The notes beneath the pieces are model-generated. The model was not told the origin of the DNA, made no database searches, and saw nothing but the letters and a program-made list of their open reading frames with translations. Of a DNA stretch of 64,000 bases, positions 54,142 through 63,099 are shown piece after piece. The DNA lies in contig NZ_WWEM01000011.1 in the NCBI RefSeq assembly GCF_019308285.1, forward strand, positions 1 to 64,000. The letters run 5' to 3'. The position numbers and the translations under genes are program-made. Every line of letters begins with the position of its first letter. The first letter of the stretch is position 1. Source of the stretch: Flavobacterium quisquiliarum (GTDB lineage: Bacteria > Bacteroidota > Bacteroidia > Flavobacteriales > Flavobacteriaceae).

Positions 54142-54157
54142 GACTTTTTGTTTGCTA

Positions 54158-54165
54158 CAAAAGTA
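54158..54165 (-). promoter_or_regulatory. Probable -7 element of gldA
   Basis: TACTTTTG on the minus strand, 16 bp before the ATG. The transcript leader would be about 10 nt long. No convincing TTTG upstream. Confidence 0.45.
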
Positions 54166-54289
54166 AACAGAAATAGTTTCGATTGCTACATTTTACCTTC
54201 TAAAGTAATTATTAAAAAAATCATAAAGTCCTTTATTCACGGCATTGTTATTGTTAAAGGAATGCTAAAATTAAAAATAAACCCAAATC

Positions 54290-54871
54290 ATGAAAAAAAT
54301 TCTAGTGATGGCTGCATTAGCTATCTGCAGTTTTGCAAATGCACAAAAAGGAACAATCTTAGTAGGTGGAAACATTGGTTATACTTCTGAAAAATCAGAA
54401 TTCAGATTTAGCGAGGCTAAAGCAAGTACTTTTACTTTTGCTCCTAAAGTAGGTTACCAATTTCACGAAAACTGGACAGTTGGAGGAGAACTTTCATTAA
54501 GTTCAACTGATGTTGAGAATCCAACTGAAAAATACAAAGACAATAAATTTAGAACTGGAGGTTTTGTACGTTATACGAAATCATTAAGCCAGACTTTCTC
54601 TGTTTTTGCAGATATGGGAGCAGGTTTCCAAACTGTAAAAAATAAAGATTATGCTACTAATAATAGCTATGTAAGATACAAAGGAGATGGTGCTTATGTA
54701 GATGTAACTCCAGCGCTTTTCATCAATATGAAAAAAGGTTTTGGTCTTAACTTTAGCATCGGAGGTTTAGGATACGAGACATTAAGCTATGACGATAATG
54801 GAGAAGATTATAGTAATTTCTACTTCAATTTCGGTAAAACATTTAATATCGGAATTTCTAAAAACTTCTAA
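54290..54871 (+). CDS. Small outer-membrane beta-barrel protein, tandem copy 1
   Basis: 193 residues. Signal peptide ending F-A-N-A-Q-K-G-T, then eight-strand-like pattern (I-L-V-G-G-N-I-G-Y-T, V-G-Y-Q-F-H-E-N-W-T-V-G-G-E, F-S-V-F-A-D-M-G-A-G-F) and a C-terminal I-G-I-S-K-N-F. It is of the porin/OmpW-like OMP_b-brl group. It is followed after a terminator by a close paralogue of the same length at 55069. Function unknown. Confidence 0.87.
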   Translation: MKKILVMAALAICSFANAQKGTILVGGNIGYTSEKSEFRFSEAKASTFTFAPKVGYQFHENWTVGGELSLSSTDVENPTEKYKDNKFRTGGFVRYTKSLSQTFSVFADMGAGFQTVKNKDYATNNSYVRYKGDGAYVDVTPALFINMKKGFGLNFSIGGLGYETLSYDDNGEDYSNFYFNFGKTFNIGISKNF

Positions 54872-54899
54872 TCTTAAGTTTTATAAAATTCAATTTCAG

Positions 54900-54931
54900 A
54901 AAGCATCTGCCTCGGTAGATGCTTTTTTTAT
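54900..54931 (+). terminator. Terminator between the two porin-like genes
   Basis: AAAGCATCT/AGATGCTTT (54900-54908 with 54917-54925), T-run. The two copies therefore look separately transcribed. Confidence 0.85.
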
Positions 54932-55068
54932 AACCATTTCTTAGTGTTATTTTAATTTTTTACCCTTTTTCACCAGACTGTTATTAATTAATGATTAAGA
55001 AAATTACTACTACTGTATGTTGGTATTTTACTTGTTGTTTACATGTAAATCTTAAATAAACATTAAAC

Positions 55069-55650
55069 ATGAAAAAAATGCTACTTATTCTTGCATTGTC
55101 AGTATTTGGCTTTGCAAATGCCCAAAAGGGAACAATTTTAGTTGGTGGAAACATTGGTTACACTTCAACTAATAGAGAATTTCAAACATCAAAAGACAAA
55201 AACAATCAATTTAATTTTTCTCCTAGAGTGGGTTATCAGTTTAATAATAACTGGACTGTTGGGGGAGAGTTTGTAGTTGCTTCTTCAAAAAGTGAATTTG
55301 AAGGGATTACGGAATCAAAAATTAATAATTTTAAAGCGGGTGCATTTTTACGTTATTCTGTTCCGTTAAATGAGACCTTTTCAGTATTTGCTGATTTAGG
55401 AGCTGGTTTCCAAAGTGAAAAGAATAAAGTAATTGCAGCGCTAGGCGAAAGTGAATCCAAAGCAGACGGCTTGTATGCTGGTGTGACTCCAGCACTTTTC
55501 ATAAATATGAAAAAGGGTTTTGGTCTTAACTTCAGCATTGGAGGTTTAGGATACGAAACATTAAGTTATGACAACAACGGACCAGATATTAATAGTTTCT
55601 ACTTCAATTTCGGTAAAACAGTAAATATTGGGATTTCTAAAAACTTCTAG
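55069..55650 (+). CDS. Small outer-membrane beta-barrel protein, tandem copy 2
   Basis: 193 residues, same length and architecture as the gene at 54290. The signal peptide junction (F-A-N-A-Q-K-G-T-I-L-V-G-G-N-I-G) and about 30 residues near the C-terminus (from V-T-P-A-L-F-I-N-M-K-K to L-S-Y-D) are identical. The middle, corresponding to surface loops (about 35-50, 70-85, 115-130), differs strongly. The two arose by duplication. Loop divergence with conserved strands is typical of surface-exposed barrels. Confidence 0.87.
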   Translation: MKKMLLILALSVFGFANAQKGTILVGGNIGYTSTNREFQTSKDKNNQFNFSPRVGYQFNNNWTVGGEFVVASSKSEFEGITESKINNFKAGAFLRYSVPLNETFSVFADLGAGFQSEKNKVIAALGESESKADGLYAGVTPALFINMKKGFGLNFSIGGLGYETLSYDNNGPDINSFYFNFGKTVNIGISKNF

Positions 55651-55672
55651 TTTTAGGTTTTACATAAATATG

Positions 55673-55705
55673 AAAAAGCGCTTCAATTTGAAGCGCTTTT
55701 TTGTT
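55673..55705 (+). terminator. Terminator after porin-like copy 2
   Basis: AAAAAGCGCTTC/GAAGCGCTTTTT (55673-55684 with 55690-55701), 5-nt loop. Confidence 0.9.
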
Positions 55706-55740
55706 TAGTAAAGTTCTTATGAAAATAAAAATTTCTAGTC

Positions 55741-55822
55741 TAGCCCCGATAGAAGCGGCATCCTTTTTCTGGTCTCGTTTCTAAAAACGAGACTAGAAAA
55801 AGATATAGCGGATAGCGGGACT
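55741..55822 (+). ncRNA. Structured repeat element, family E, copy 3
   Basis: TAGCCCCGATAGAAGCGGCA, TCCTTTTT, a long hairpin (CTGGTCTCGTTT/AAACGAGACTAG), AAAAAGATATAGCGGATAGC, GGGACTA. The ends pair (CCCG/CGGG) around a conserved internal GATAG..GATAG loop. Confidence 0.6.
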
Positions 55823-55852
55823 AAAGATTCTTTTGAAAACGAAAATTTTCGG

Positions 55853-55922
55853 CTACTAATTTCACAAATTTTCACGAAGTAATTTGAGCGCAATCATTTG
55901 TGTTAATTAGTGAAATTAGTGG
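55853..55922. repeat. Imperfect inverted repeat, CTACTAATTTCAC type
   Basis: CTACTAATTTCAC (55853-55865) and GTGAAATTAGTGG (55910-55922) with ATTTTCACG and CATTTGTGTTAATTAG inside. It lies between family E copy 3 and dgt in a 387-bp gene-free stretch. The rest of that stretch holds only a possible -7 element TATTTTTG at 55979-55986. Confidence 0.55.
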
Positions 55923-56037
55923 CAGACAAAACTTGAATCAAATTATTCTGTAGCCTATTTTTATCCTAAAATAAAACGTATTTTTGACGTTTAGATGAAT
56001 AATCTAAAATCTAAATTCAGAAATCTAAAATTCAAAA

Positions 56038-57384
56038 ATGAACTGGGAACAACTTTTATCCTTAAAACGTCAGGGAGATACAAGCAAAAGATTACGTGTA
56101 GAACAAGATGATACTCGTTTGGGGTTTGAAGTAGATTATGACCGAATTATATTTTCTTCTGCTTTTAGAAGTTTACAAGATAAAACACAAGTTATTCCGC
56201 TTTCTAAAACCGATTTTGTGCATACTCGTTTAACGCACAGTTTGGAAGTTTCTGTTGTAGGACGTTCGCTTGGACGTTTGGTTGGAAAGAAAATCATTGA
56301 GAAATATCCGTATCTAAAAGAAATTCACGGTTATCATATGAACGATTTTGGTGCTATTGTGGCAGCAGCTTCATTGGCGCACGATATCGGGAATCCGCCT
56401 TTTGGACATTCTGGAGAAAAAGCAATTGGCGAATATTTTTCTATAGGAAACGGTCAGAAATTTAGAAATCAGCTAACCGATAAACAATGGCAGGATTTAA
56501 TTGATTTTGAAGGAAATGCAAATGGTTTTTCTGTATTAACAGCAAGTCGTCCAGGAATTGAGGGAGGACTTCGTATTTCGTATGCAACTCTTGGGGCTTT
56601 TATGAAATATCCAAAAGAAAGTTTACCGAAAAAGCCAACTAATAATATTGCCGATAAAAAATACGGTTTCTTTCAATCCGATAAATTATTTTTTGAAGAA
56701 GTTGCCAAAGATATGGGAATGATTGCCAATAAATCTGGAGATGATATTGGTTTTGAAAGACATCCTTTAGCTTATTTAGTAGAAGCGGCAGACGATATTT
56801 GTTATACGATTATTGACTTTGAAGACGGAATAAACCTAGGTCTAGTTTCTGAAGATTATGCTTTAGAATATTTGATCAAACTGGTAAAAGATAATATTGG
56901 TGTTGCCAAATACAAAACATTAGAAACCAAAGAAGATCGAATTAGCTATTTGCGTGCGCTTGCTATTGGCTCTTTAATTAATGATGCAGTAGAGGTTTTT
57001 ATTGAAAATGAAGAAGCTATTCTGGCGGGTAAATTCCCTTATGCTTTAACCGAGAAGAGCAAATACAAAGCTCAGATGAATGATATCATCAAACTAAGCA
57101 TTGAAAAGATCTATCAAAGCCGTGAAGTAATCGAGAAAGAAATTGTAGGGTATCAGATTATCCAGACTTTATTGGACAAATTTATAACTGCTTTTAATAA
57201 TAAATATGAAGGAACAGCTTCAAACTACGACAAATTGATTTTGAAAATGTTGCCGGAAAAACATCATTTAGATAAAGGAAATTTATATGAGCGTTTGTTA
57301 CATATTTGCCATTATGTTTCATTACTGACGGACGGAAATGCACTGGAATTATATGAAACAATCCAAGGTCAGAAAAAGCGTTAG
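56038..57384 (+). CDS. dgt: dGTP triphosphohydrolase
   Basis: 448 residues. HD-domain metal ligands: H in L-T-H-S-L-E-V (about residue 66), H-D in A-S-L-A-H-D-I-G-N-P-P-F-G-H-S-G (about 117-132), and later D in A-D-D-I-C-Y (about 251). S-S-A-F-R-S-L-Q-D-K-T-Q-V (about 40-52) is the dGTPase N-terminal signature. It splits dGTP to deoxyguanosine and triphosphate. The deoxynucleoside kinase at 4143 acts in the reverse salvage direction but is not linked. Confidence 0.93.
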   Translation: MNWEQLLSLKRQGDTSKRLRVEQDDTRLGFEVDYDRIIFSSAFRSLQDKTQVIPLSKTDFVHTRLTHSLEVSVVGRSLGRLVGKKIIEKYPYLKEIHGYHMNDFGAIVAAASLAHDIGNPPFGHSGEKAIGEYFSIGNGQKFRNQLTDKQWQDLIDFEGNANGFSVLTASRPGIEGGLRISYATLGAFMKYPKESLPKKPTNNIADKKYGFFQSDKLFFEEVAKDMGMIANKSGDDIGFERHPLAYLVEAADDICYTIIDFEDGINLGLVSEDYALEYLIKLVKDNIGVAKYKTLETKEDRISYLRALAIGSLINDAVEVFIENEEAILAGKFPYALTEKSKYKAQMNDIIKLSIEKIYQSREVIEKEIVGYQIIQTLLDKFITAFNNKYEGTASNYDKLILKMLPEKHHLDKGNLYERLLHICHYVSLLTDGNALELYETIQGQKKR

Positions 57385-57402
57385 TAATAATGTTAAACAA
57401 AT

Positions 57403-57440
57403 AAAAAAGCATCTTTTAGAATATTAAAAGATGCTTTTTT
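57403..57440. terminator. Bidirectional terminator between dgt and the DUF3078 gene
   Basis: 16-bp perfect stem (57403-57418 with 57425-57440), A and T runs on both sides, between convergent genes. Confidence 0.9.
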
Positions 57441-57459
57441 TTATAGCTGTTACTTTAAT

Positions 57460-58461
57460 TTATTTGAAAGCATAAACCAGACCAACTCCAAGTACTTGTC
57501 TTAACTGCATTCTTGGTCCGTCGTTTACTTGAGTTTTTGCTCCTGTAGTAGGATCTACAACATCTTTTTTGGTTTTAATATCATCGTCATAAATCAAGTG
57601 AACTCCAATATTAGCTTTTACATACGCATTTACAACAAGATCTAAACGGGTATCATAATCGATATCGACATTTCCGAATTTATTTAGATAATCAGTATAT
57701 AAACTTAATCTGTTTTCGTAGAAAACGTTTTTATAGATTTCATTTTTCATGTAAGCGGTGAAAAGGATACCAAATTCGGCTTTTACCTTTTGACCTTCCT
57801 CAATTAAAATCTGCTGTGTAGGATCTAGCGGATCAGGTGCATATACCGCTTTCTTAACCCCGAAAGAACCTTGATTTGCAAGATATTGATCTAATACTAA
57901 AGTAGTTTTTAACGTAATTGGAGAGAAATAAAACACTCTGTTTTTAGCTTTATTGGCATTCTCCGCTCCGGCTCCCAAAAAGATATAGGCTGGAGCAAAA
58001 GGTTTAGAGATTGCAACATCTCTGTTTGGATAATTATAACCGTTTGTAAACTGAGTGTTGAAATTTAATTTTGACGAGTAGTACCAGTTTGAAGCTGTGT
58101 CTTTTCTAAACCCGTAAGTCGAGTTAAACTGGAGAGCGTCGTCAGTTTTTCTTAACTCTGTTCCATCTTGTTTGTTTAAACCATATTTTACAATAAGTTC
58201 GTTAACCCATTTATGGTTTTTCTTTATATAAGTTCGTCCAAATTCTCCTTTAAATAAACCTGAAATAGAGCTGGTTCCCCCGGCACTCCAGTTTACAAAA
58301 GCAATTTCGGAAATATCAAAACCCAGCTGATTCTTTTTTGACCAATTGGAAGGCGGTTTTGGCGCCTGATTCGGACTCAAAGTCGTTTGTATAATCTGAG
58401 AAAAACTGCTCGAGGCACATAAAAGTAAAAATAATAAAAGGGTAGAACGCAATAATTTCAT
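57460..58461 (-). CDS. DUF3078 outer-membrane-type protein
   Basis: 333 residues. Signal peptide ending S-S-F-S-Q-I. W-S-A-G-G-T-S-S-I-S-G-L-F (about residues 59-71) and K-Y-G-L-N-K-Q-D (about 90-97) are typical of DUF3078, which forms an outer-membrane barrel of unknown role. It starts 31 bp after the dxs stop on the same strand and is likely cotranscribed with dxs. Confidence 0.83.
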   Translation of the reverse strand: MKLLRSTLLLFLLLCASSSFSQIIQTTLSPNQAPKPPSNWSKKNQLGFDISEIAFVNWSAGGTSSISGLFKGEFGRTYIKKNHKWVNELIVKYGLNKQDGTELRKTDDALQFNSTYGFRKDTASNWYYSSKLNFNTQFTNGYNYPNRDVAISKPFAPAYIFLGAGAENANKAKNRVFYFSPITLKTTLVLDQYLANQGSFGVKKAVYAPDPLDPTQQILIEEGQKVKAEFGILFTAYMKNEIYKNVFYENRLSLYTDYLNKFGNVDIDYDTRLDLVVNAYVKANIGVHLIYDDDIKTKKDVVDPTTGAKTQVNDGPRMQLRQVLGVGLVYAFK

Positions 58462-58492
58462 TAGGTAATTTTTTTTTGGTATCGCAAAATAA

Positions 58493-60280
58493 TTATTTTG
58501 AACGGTTAGAAAAAAGGTTTACTAAACTTTTAACGTCAACTTTACAGATTTGTTGCAGCTGGTTTACTGTTCCATGCTCGATAAATTCATCTGGAACTCC
58601 CATAATTTCAATCTCATTTTTGAAATTATTAGATGCTGCAAACTCCAAAATTGCACTTCCAAATCCACCATTTTTAACTCCGTCTTCAATTGTAATGATA
58701 TGTTTGAAAGTTGAGAAAATAGTTTCTAATGTATTGATGTCTAATGGTTTAATAAAACTAAAATTGTAATGGGCAATAGTTTCCGAATTGGTAGAATCTT
58801 TCAAAGCCTCAATAACATTATTCCCAATTGTTCCGGCCGACAGAACAGCAATTTTCGTACCATCTTTTAGGCATTTTGCCTCTCCGATTTTAATTTTTTC
58901 ATAATGTCTGAAATTTTCTACTTCCCAATTTGGAATTACACCTCGTCCTCTCGGATATCGAATGGCAATAGGATGATTTAATTCTAATTGAACAGTGTAT
59001 AAAATGTTTTGGAGTTCGATTTCGTTAAGCGGTGCATAAATCATCATGTTTGGAATCGAACGCAGGTAGGCAATATCAAAAACGCCATGATGCGTTGCGC
59101 CATCTTCGCCTACTAAACCAGCACGATCTAAGCAGAAAATAACAGGTAAATCTTGTAAAGCCACATCATGAATAACCTGATCATAGGCGCGCTGCAAAAA
59201 GGTTGAATAAATATTGCAATAGATAATCATGTCTTGAGTCGCCATTCCAGCAGCAAGCGTTACGGCGTGCTGTTCGGCAATTCCAACGTCAAAAGCACGT
59301 TCCGGCAATTCGTCCATCATAAATTTCAATGAACTTCCAGAAGGCATTGCTGGAGTGATTCCGATTATTTTTTCATTCTTTTTGGCCAAATCCAAAATGG
59401 TTAAACCAAAAACATCCTGATATTTAGGCGGAAGATTTTCTTCTGATTTTAAATGAATTTCTCCAGTTGAAGCGTCGAATTTTCCAGGCGCGTGATATTT
59501 CACCTGATTTTCTTCAGCCTGTTGTAAACCTTTTCCTTTTATAGTAACAATATGAAGGAATTTCGGTCCTTTTATCTTTTTTAATCGGTTTAATTCTTTA
59601 ATTAATTTTGGAAGATCATGTCCGTCAATTGGTCCTGAATAATCAAAATTTAAAGATTTTATGATGTTGTTCTGTCTCGGATTTTTGCCGTTTTTAACAG
59701 CAGTAAGATATTTTTTTAAGGCACCAACGCTTGGATCAATTCCAATTGCATTATCATTTAAAATGACAAGAATGTTAGCATCTGTAACTCCAGCGTGATT
59801 TAAACCTTCAAAAGCCATTCCGCTGGCGATAGAAGCATCACCAATAACTGCAATATGTTCTTTGTCTAAATCGCCTTTTAATTTAGAGGCAATAGCCATT
59901 CCAAGGGCTGCAGAAATAGAAGTAGATGAATGTCCGACACCAAAAGTATCGTAAACACTTTCTGCTCTTTTGGGAAAACCAGAAATTCCGTCCAATTGTC
60001 TGTTCGTGTAGAAATTTTCTCTTCTTTCGGTTAAGATTTTATGACCATAAGCCTGATGACCTACATCCCAAACCAACAAATCTTCGGGAGTATTAAAAAC
60101 ATAATGAAGTGCAATTGTCAATTCGACAACGCCCAAACTAGCGCCCAAATGCCCTTCTTTTACCGAAACCACATCAATAATAAATTGGCGTAATTCCTGC
60201 GCAACCTGAGTAAGCTGTTCTTCTTTTAAAAGACGTAAATCGGCTGGATTATATATGTTGGAAAGTAAATCGCTTTTCAT
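58493..60280 (-). CDS. dxs: 1-deoxy-D-xylulose-5-phosphate synthase
   Basis: 595 residues, slightly short of the ~620 of E. coli Dxs. H-L-G-A-S-L-G-V-V-E-L-T (about 42-53), the thiamine diphosphate motif G-D-A-S-I-A-S-G-M-A-F-E-G-L-N (about 146-160) and N-D-N, E-Q-H-A-V-T-L-A-A-G (about 346-355) and the transketolase C-terminal domain are all present. It condenses pyruvate and glyceraldehyde 3-phosphate, the first step of the MEP isoprenoid path. A TAAATTTG -7 element lies at 60295-60302 on the minus strand. Confidence 0.96.
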   Translation of the reverse strand: MKSDLLSNIYNPADLRLLKEEQLTQVAQELRQFIIDVVSVKEGHLGASLGVVELTIALHYVFNTPEDLLVWDVGHQAYGHKILTERRENFYTNRQLDGISGFPKRAESVYDTFGVGHSSTSISAALGMAIASKLKGDLDKEHIAVIGDASIASGMAFEGLNHAGVTDANILVILNDNAIGIDPSVGALKKYLTAVKNGKNPRQNNIIKSLNFDYSGPIDGHDLPKLIKELNRLKKIKGPKFLHIVTIKGKGLQQAEENQVKYHAPGKFDASTGEIHLKSEENLPPKYQDVFGLTILDLAKKNEKIIGITPAMPSGSSLKFMMDELPERAFDVGIAEQHAVTLAAGMATQDMIIYCNIYSTFLQRAYDQVIHDVALQDLPVIFCLDRAGLVGEDGATHHGVFDIAYLRSIPNMMIYAPLNEIELQNILYTVQLELNHPIAIRYPRGRGVIPNWEVENFRHYEKIKIGEAKCLKDGTKIAVLSAGTIGNNVIEALKDSTNSETIAHYNFSFIKPLDINTLETIFSTFKHIITIEDGVKNGGFGSAILEFAASNNFKNEIEIMGVPDEFIEHGTVNQLQQICKVDVKSLVNLFSNRSK

Positions 60281-60347
60281 TGTAAGGAAAAAAGCAAATT
60301 TACGGTTTTAAATTTAATTTCAGCGACGAGATATGTTATAGGAATTA

Positions 60348-61202
60348 CTATTGCAGCGTAATAGGTAAAGAATATTGTCTTTTTACTTTTTTGCCGTCAG
60401 ATTGTCCCGGCTGCCATTTGGGACATAATTTTAAAACCCGGATAATTTCATTTTCCAGTGCCTGATCAACGGCTGGTGAACATTCCAAAAAAGAGACAGA
60501 GCCATTTTTTTCCACCGCAAAAGCGAGTCTAGTACTTGTGGTATTAGAATTTTCGGGTCTCTTAAATTCTTTTGCAAAAAAGGTATAAAATTGATCAATA
60601 CCGCCAGGGAATTCTGCATTAGTTTCAGAAACTATTTCACCACTAACATAAATTGGTTTCTCTATTGAGGCGTTTTTTTTGCCATTAGTTTTATCTGATT
60701 TTGATTTGCTGTCGTCGACTGGTTTTACAAATTTAACCTGATCTGTTTTGGGTGGTGGCGGAGGAGGTACAACAGCTTGTTTTGTACTGTTTTCATCGAT
60801 AGCTGGTTCTCCAACAGCTATATGTGAGCTTGCATCTGAATCTTTTACCACTTCAACTTTGTCAATTTTTTGTTTTTGTCCGTCTTTATTTTGACAGCTA
60901 AACAAGGTATTTCCCATAGCTATGAATAAGGCTAAAAGAAACATTTTATAATAATTGGGTTGCGTATACAAAACTTTGCTTGGAATTTGAATTGTTATAG
61001 TATCTAACTGTGATTTTCTAAATCGGCCACAAATTTTGCCATTTTTATTTTGAATAAAAAAATGCTGCATTTCCTCTGGGAGCATAGAAGTAAAATCAAC
61101 AACCGTTTTAGAGCAACTCATACAGAAACGACCATTTTCATTTGGTTTCATTTTGTTCCAATCTTCATGACAGGGTTCAGGTATGGTTATTTTATATTTC
61201 AT
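60348..61202 (-). CDS. TonB-like protein with N-terminal zinc-ribbon-type cysteine motif, copy 1
   Basis: 284 residues. The N-terminal cytoplasmic part has P-C-H-E-D-W-N-K-M-K-P, then G-R-F-C-M-S-C-S-K-T-V-V-D-F (Cys/His and C-x-x-C, about residues 9-41), which looks like a metal-binding ribbon. A single membrane span (about 84-102), a P-P-P-P-P-P linker (about 146-151) and a TonB C-terminal domain (about 195-284) follow. It lies 6 bp behind its paralogue. It may link a cytoplasmic signal or metal to outer-membrane energy coupling, an inference only. Confidence 0.8.
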   Translation of the reverse strand: MKYKITIPEPCHEDWNKMKPNENGRFCMSCSKTVVDFTSMLPEEMQHFFIQNKNGKICGRFRKSQLDTITIQIPSKVLYTQPNYYKMFLLALFIAMGNTLFSCQNKDGQKQKIDKVEVVKDSDASSHIAVGEPAIDENSTKQAVVPPPPPPKTDQVKFVKPVDDSKSKSDKTNGKKNASIEKPIYVSGEIVSETNAEFPGGIDQFYTFFAKEFKRPENSNTTSTRLAFAVEKNGSVSFLECSPAVDQALENEIIRVLKLCPKWQPGQSDGKKVKRQYSLPITLQ

Positions 61203-61208
61203 TCTTTC

Positions 61209-61979
61209 TTACTTAAATGGAATTTGCAAAGTGTAAGTGGAGCGAACAATTCGATTTTTTCGTTTACCTGGAATCCATTTTGGCATTTTTTCTAAAATTC
61301 CGATAATATCTTTTTCACTTGCCGAAGTTGTATTTTTAAGTATATTAAAATTACTTAGACTTCCGTCGCCTTCAATTACAAATAAAATGGATATTTCTCC
61401 TTGTTTTGCAGTGGTAAGATTTTTTGAAAAATTAGATTTGAATTTTTTTATTCCGTTTTTTGGAACAGATGCAACGTCTAAATCATTAGAATTGTAAATA
61501 ACCCCGTAATTTCCAGATTGAGGTTCTTCTTGTCCAGATTGAGAATGTTCTTCGTCGTTTAATTCATTTACAGGCATCAAAATAACTCCAGTAGTAACAT
61601 GTTGTTCTGGTTTGGCATCTTCTACAACTTCAACTTTATCTATTTTTTGTTTATTTCCGTCCTTGTCCTGACAGCTAAACAATGTATTGCCCATAGTTAT
61701 GAAAAGTGCTAATAAAAATATTTTTCGATAAGGAACTTGGCCGTATAATATTTGAGAAGGAATCTGAATATTTATTTCACTTAACTGTTCATTTTTAAGT
61801 CTTCCACAGACATTTTTATGCGAAATAAAATACTGTTGAATTTCCTCTGGAAGCATTGACGTAAAATCCACAACTGTTTTAGAACAGCTCAAACAAAATC
61901 GGCCATTTTCATTTGGTGTCATTTTATCCCAGTTTTCATGGCAAGGTTCCGGAATTGCTATTTTGTATTTGTTTTCCAT
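61209..61979 (-). CDS. TonB-like protein with N-terminal zinc-ribbon-type cysteine motif, copy 2
   Basis: 256 residues from ATG 61979; an in-frame ATG at 61991 would add only four residues. Same plan as the gene at 60348: P-C-H-E-N-W-D-K-M-T-P, F-C-L-S-C-S-K-T-V-V-D-F, one membrane span, linker without the proline run, and a TonB-like C-terminal domain (I-S-I-L-F-V-I-E-G-D-G-S-L). The N-terminal 100 residues are the most similar part and the linkers differ. It is the first gene of the pair, from a tandem duplication. Confidence 0.78.
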   Translation of the reverse strand: MENKYKIAIPEPCHENWDKMTPNENGRFCLSCSKTVVDFTSMLPEEIQQYFISHKNVCGRLKNEQLSEINIQIPSQILYGQVPYRKIFLLALFITMGNTLFSCQDKDGNKQKIDKVEVVEDAKPEQHVTTGVILMPVNELNDEEHSQSGQEEPQSGNYGVIYNSNDLDVASVPKNGIKKFKSNFSKNLTTAKQGEISILFVIEGDGSLSNFNILKNTTSASEKDIIGILEKMPKWIPGKRKNRIVRSTYTLQIPFK

Positions 61980-62027
61980 AAGTGATATCAAAAATTAAAT
62001 GTAATAAAAAATACGACGTAAAAATCT

Positions 62028-62035
62028 TATTTTTG
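62028..62035 (+). promoter_or_regulatory. -7 element of tadA, nearly leaderless
   Basis: TATTTTTG ends 5 bp before the tadA ATG at 62041. With the usual distance the transcript would start at or beside the start codon. Confidence 0.55.
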
Positions 62036-62040
62036 CAACT

Positions 62041-62484
62041 ATGATAAATCCTTTTACCGACGAATATTTTATGAAAAAAGCTTTGCAGGAAGCTGAAATG
62101 GCTTTTGAAAAAGGCGAAATTCCTGTTGGAGCTGTAATTGTTGTGGCTGATAAAGTTATTGCAAGAAGTCATAATTTGACAGAATTACTGAATGATGTAA
62201 CGGCACATGCTGAAATGCAATCTATAACTGCCGCTGCAAATTTTCTTGGTGGAAAATATTTAAAAGATTGTACCCTTTACGTAACACTTGAACCTTGCCA
62301 AATGTGTGCAGGAGCTTTATATTGGAGCCAGATTTCTAAAATTGTTTTTGGAGCTAGAGACGAACAACGCGGATTTCTAAACATGGGAACAAAACTGCAT
62401 CCAAAAACGACTGTGGTTTCGGGCGTTATGGCCAATGAAGCTGCTGATTTAATGAAACGTTTTTTTCTCGAAAGACGTAAGTAG
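62041..62484 (+). CDS. tadA: tRNA adenosine(34) deaminase TadA
   Basis: 147 residues. The zinc site H-A-E-M-Q (about 57-61) with the catalytic Glu, and P-C-Q-M-C-A-G-A (about 85-92). G-E-I-P-V-G-A-V-I-V at the start and G-A-R-D-E-Q-R-G-F near 110 fit TadA rather than cytosine or guanine deaminases. It converts A34 of tRNA-Arg to inosine. Confidence 0.92.
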   Translation: MINPFTDEYFMKKALQEAEMAFEKGEIPVGAVIVVADKVIARSHNLTELLNDVTAHAEMQSITAAANFLGGKYLKDCTLYVTLEPCQMCAGALYWSQISKIVFGARDEQRGFLNMGTKLHPKTTVVSGVMANEAADLMKRFFLERRK

Positions 62485-62492
62485 TTTCTCTT

Positions 62493-63020
62493 CTAAAACA
62501 AATACATCATGTAAGTGGTTACAAAGGCCATGAATGAATTAAAACAGATGATGTTATAGAAGGCATTTTCAGAGACTGCTTTTTTGGAGAGAAGTATTTT
62601 TAGGCTTATGGCTATTGAGAAAAGAAGTATAGCATAACAGTAAAAAATAATTCCATTAAAGCCAGTAGTCACATAATCTGAATAATCTTCATGTTTTGAT
62701 TTGACATTTGTAATGGTATCGAACAATAAAGAGTGTTTAATCTCTACATTATTTTCTTCAATGAACTTTTTTTGGGTAGCAAAATGCAATCCGTTTTTAG
62801 TGAGAAACTGATAAGAAATATTTTGTTTTCCAGTACGGTTTTTACCACTCATTTTCCTTACTGCATAATGAGTAATAACATCATTTGTAACGGTCTTAGG
62901 CAACAAATAATAATCAATAAAAGAGATAGAAATTAAGAGAGTTATCAAATACAAGATATTGATAACCTTCTTTTTATTGTTGGTTACAAATTTCTTTTCT
63001 GTAAAACTTCTTTCTTGCAT
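62493..63020 (-). CDS. Membrane protein of unknown function
   Basis: 175 residues with three predicted spans (about 19-37, 124-144, 155-174) and an extracytoplasmic loop of ~85 residues. A basic N-terminus (K-K-F-V-T-N-N-K-K-K) suggests the N-terminus inside. No family recognised. It is convergent with tadA, only 8 bp apart. Confidence 0.65.
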   Translation of the reverse strand: MQERSFTEKKFVTNNKKKVINILYLITLLISISFIDYYLLPKTVTNDVITHYAVRKMSGKNRTGKQNISYQFLTKNGLHFATQKKFIEENNVEIKHSLLFDTITNVKSKHEDYSDYVTTGFNGIIFYCYAILLFSIAISLKILLSKKAVSENAFYNIICFNSFMAFVTTYMMYLF

Positions 63021-63099
63021 TCGCTCTATTTTGATTCTGTGCGAATATACTGTTTTATATACAATATGAAGTAAAATAGTCTTTTAAGAATGATTGTCC

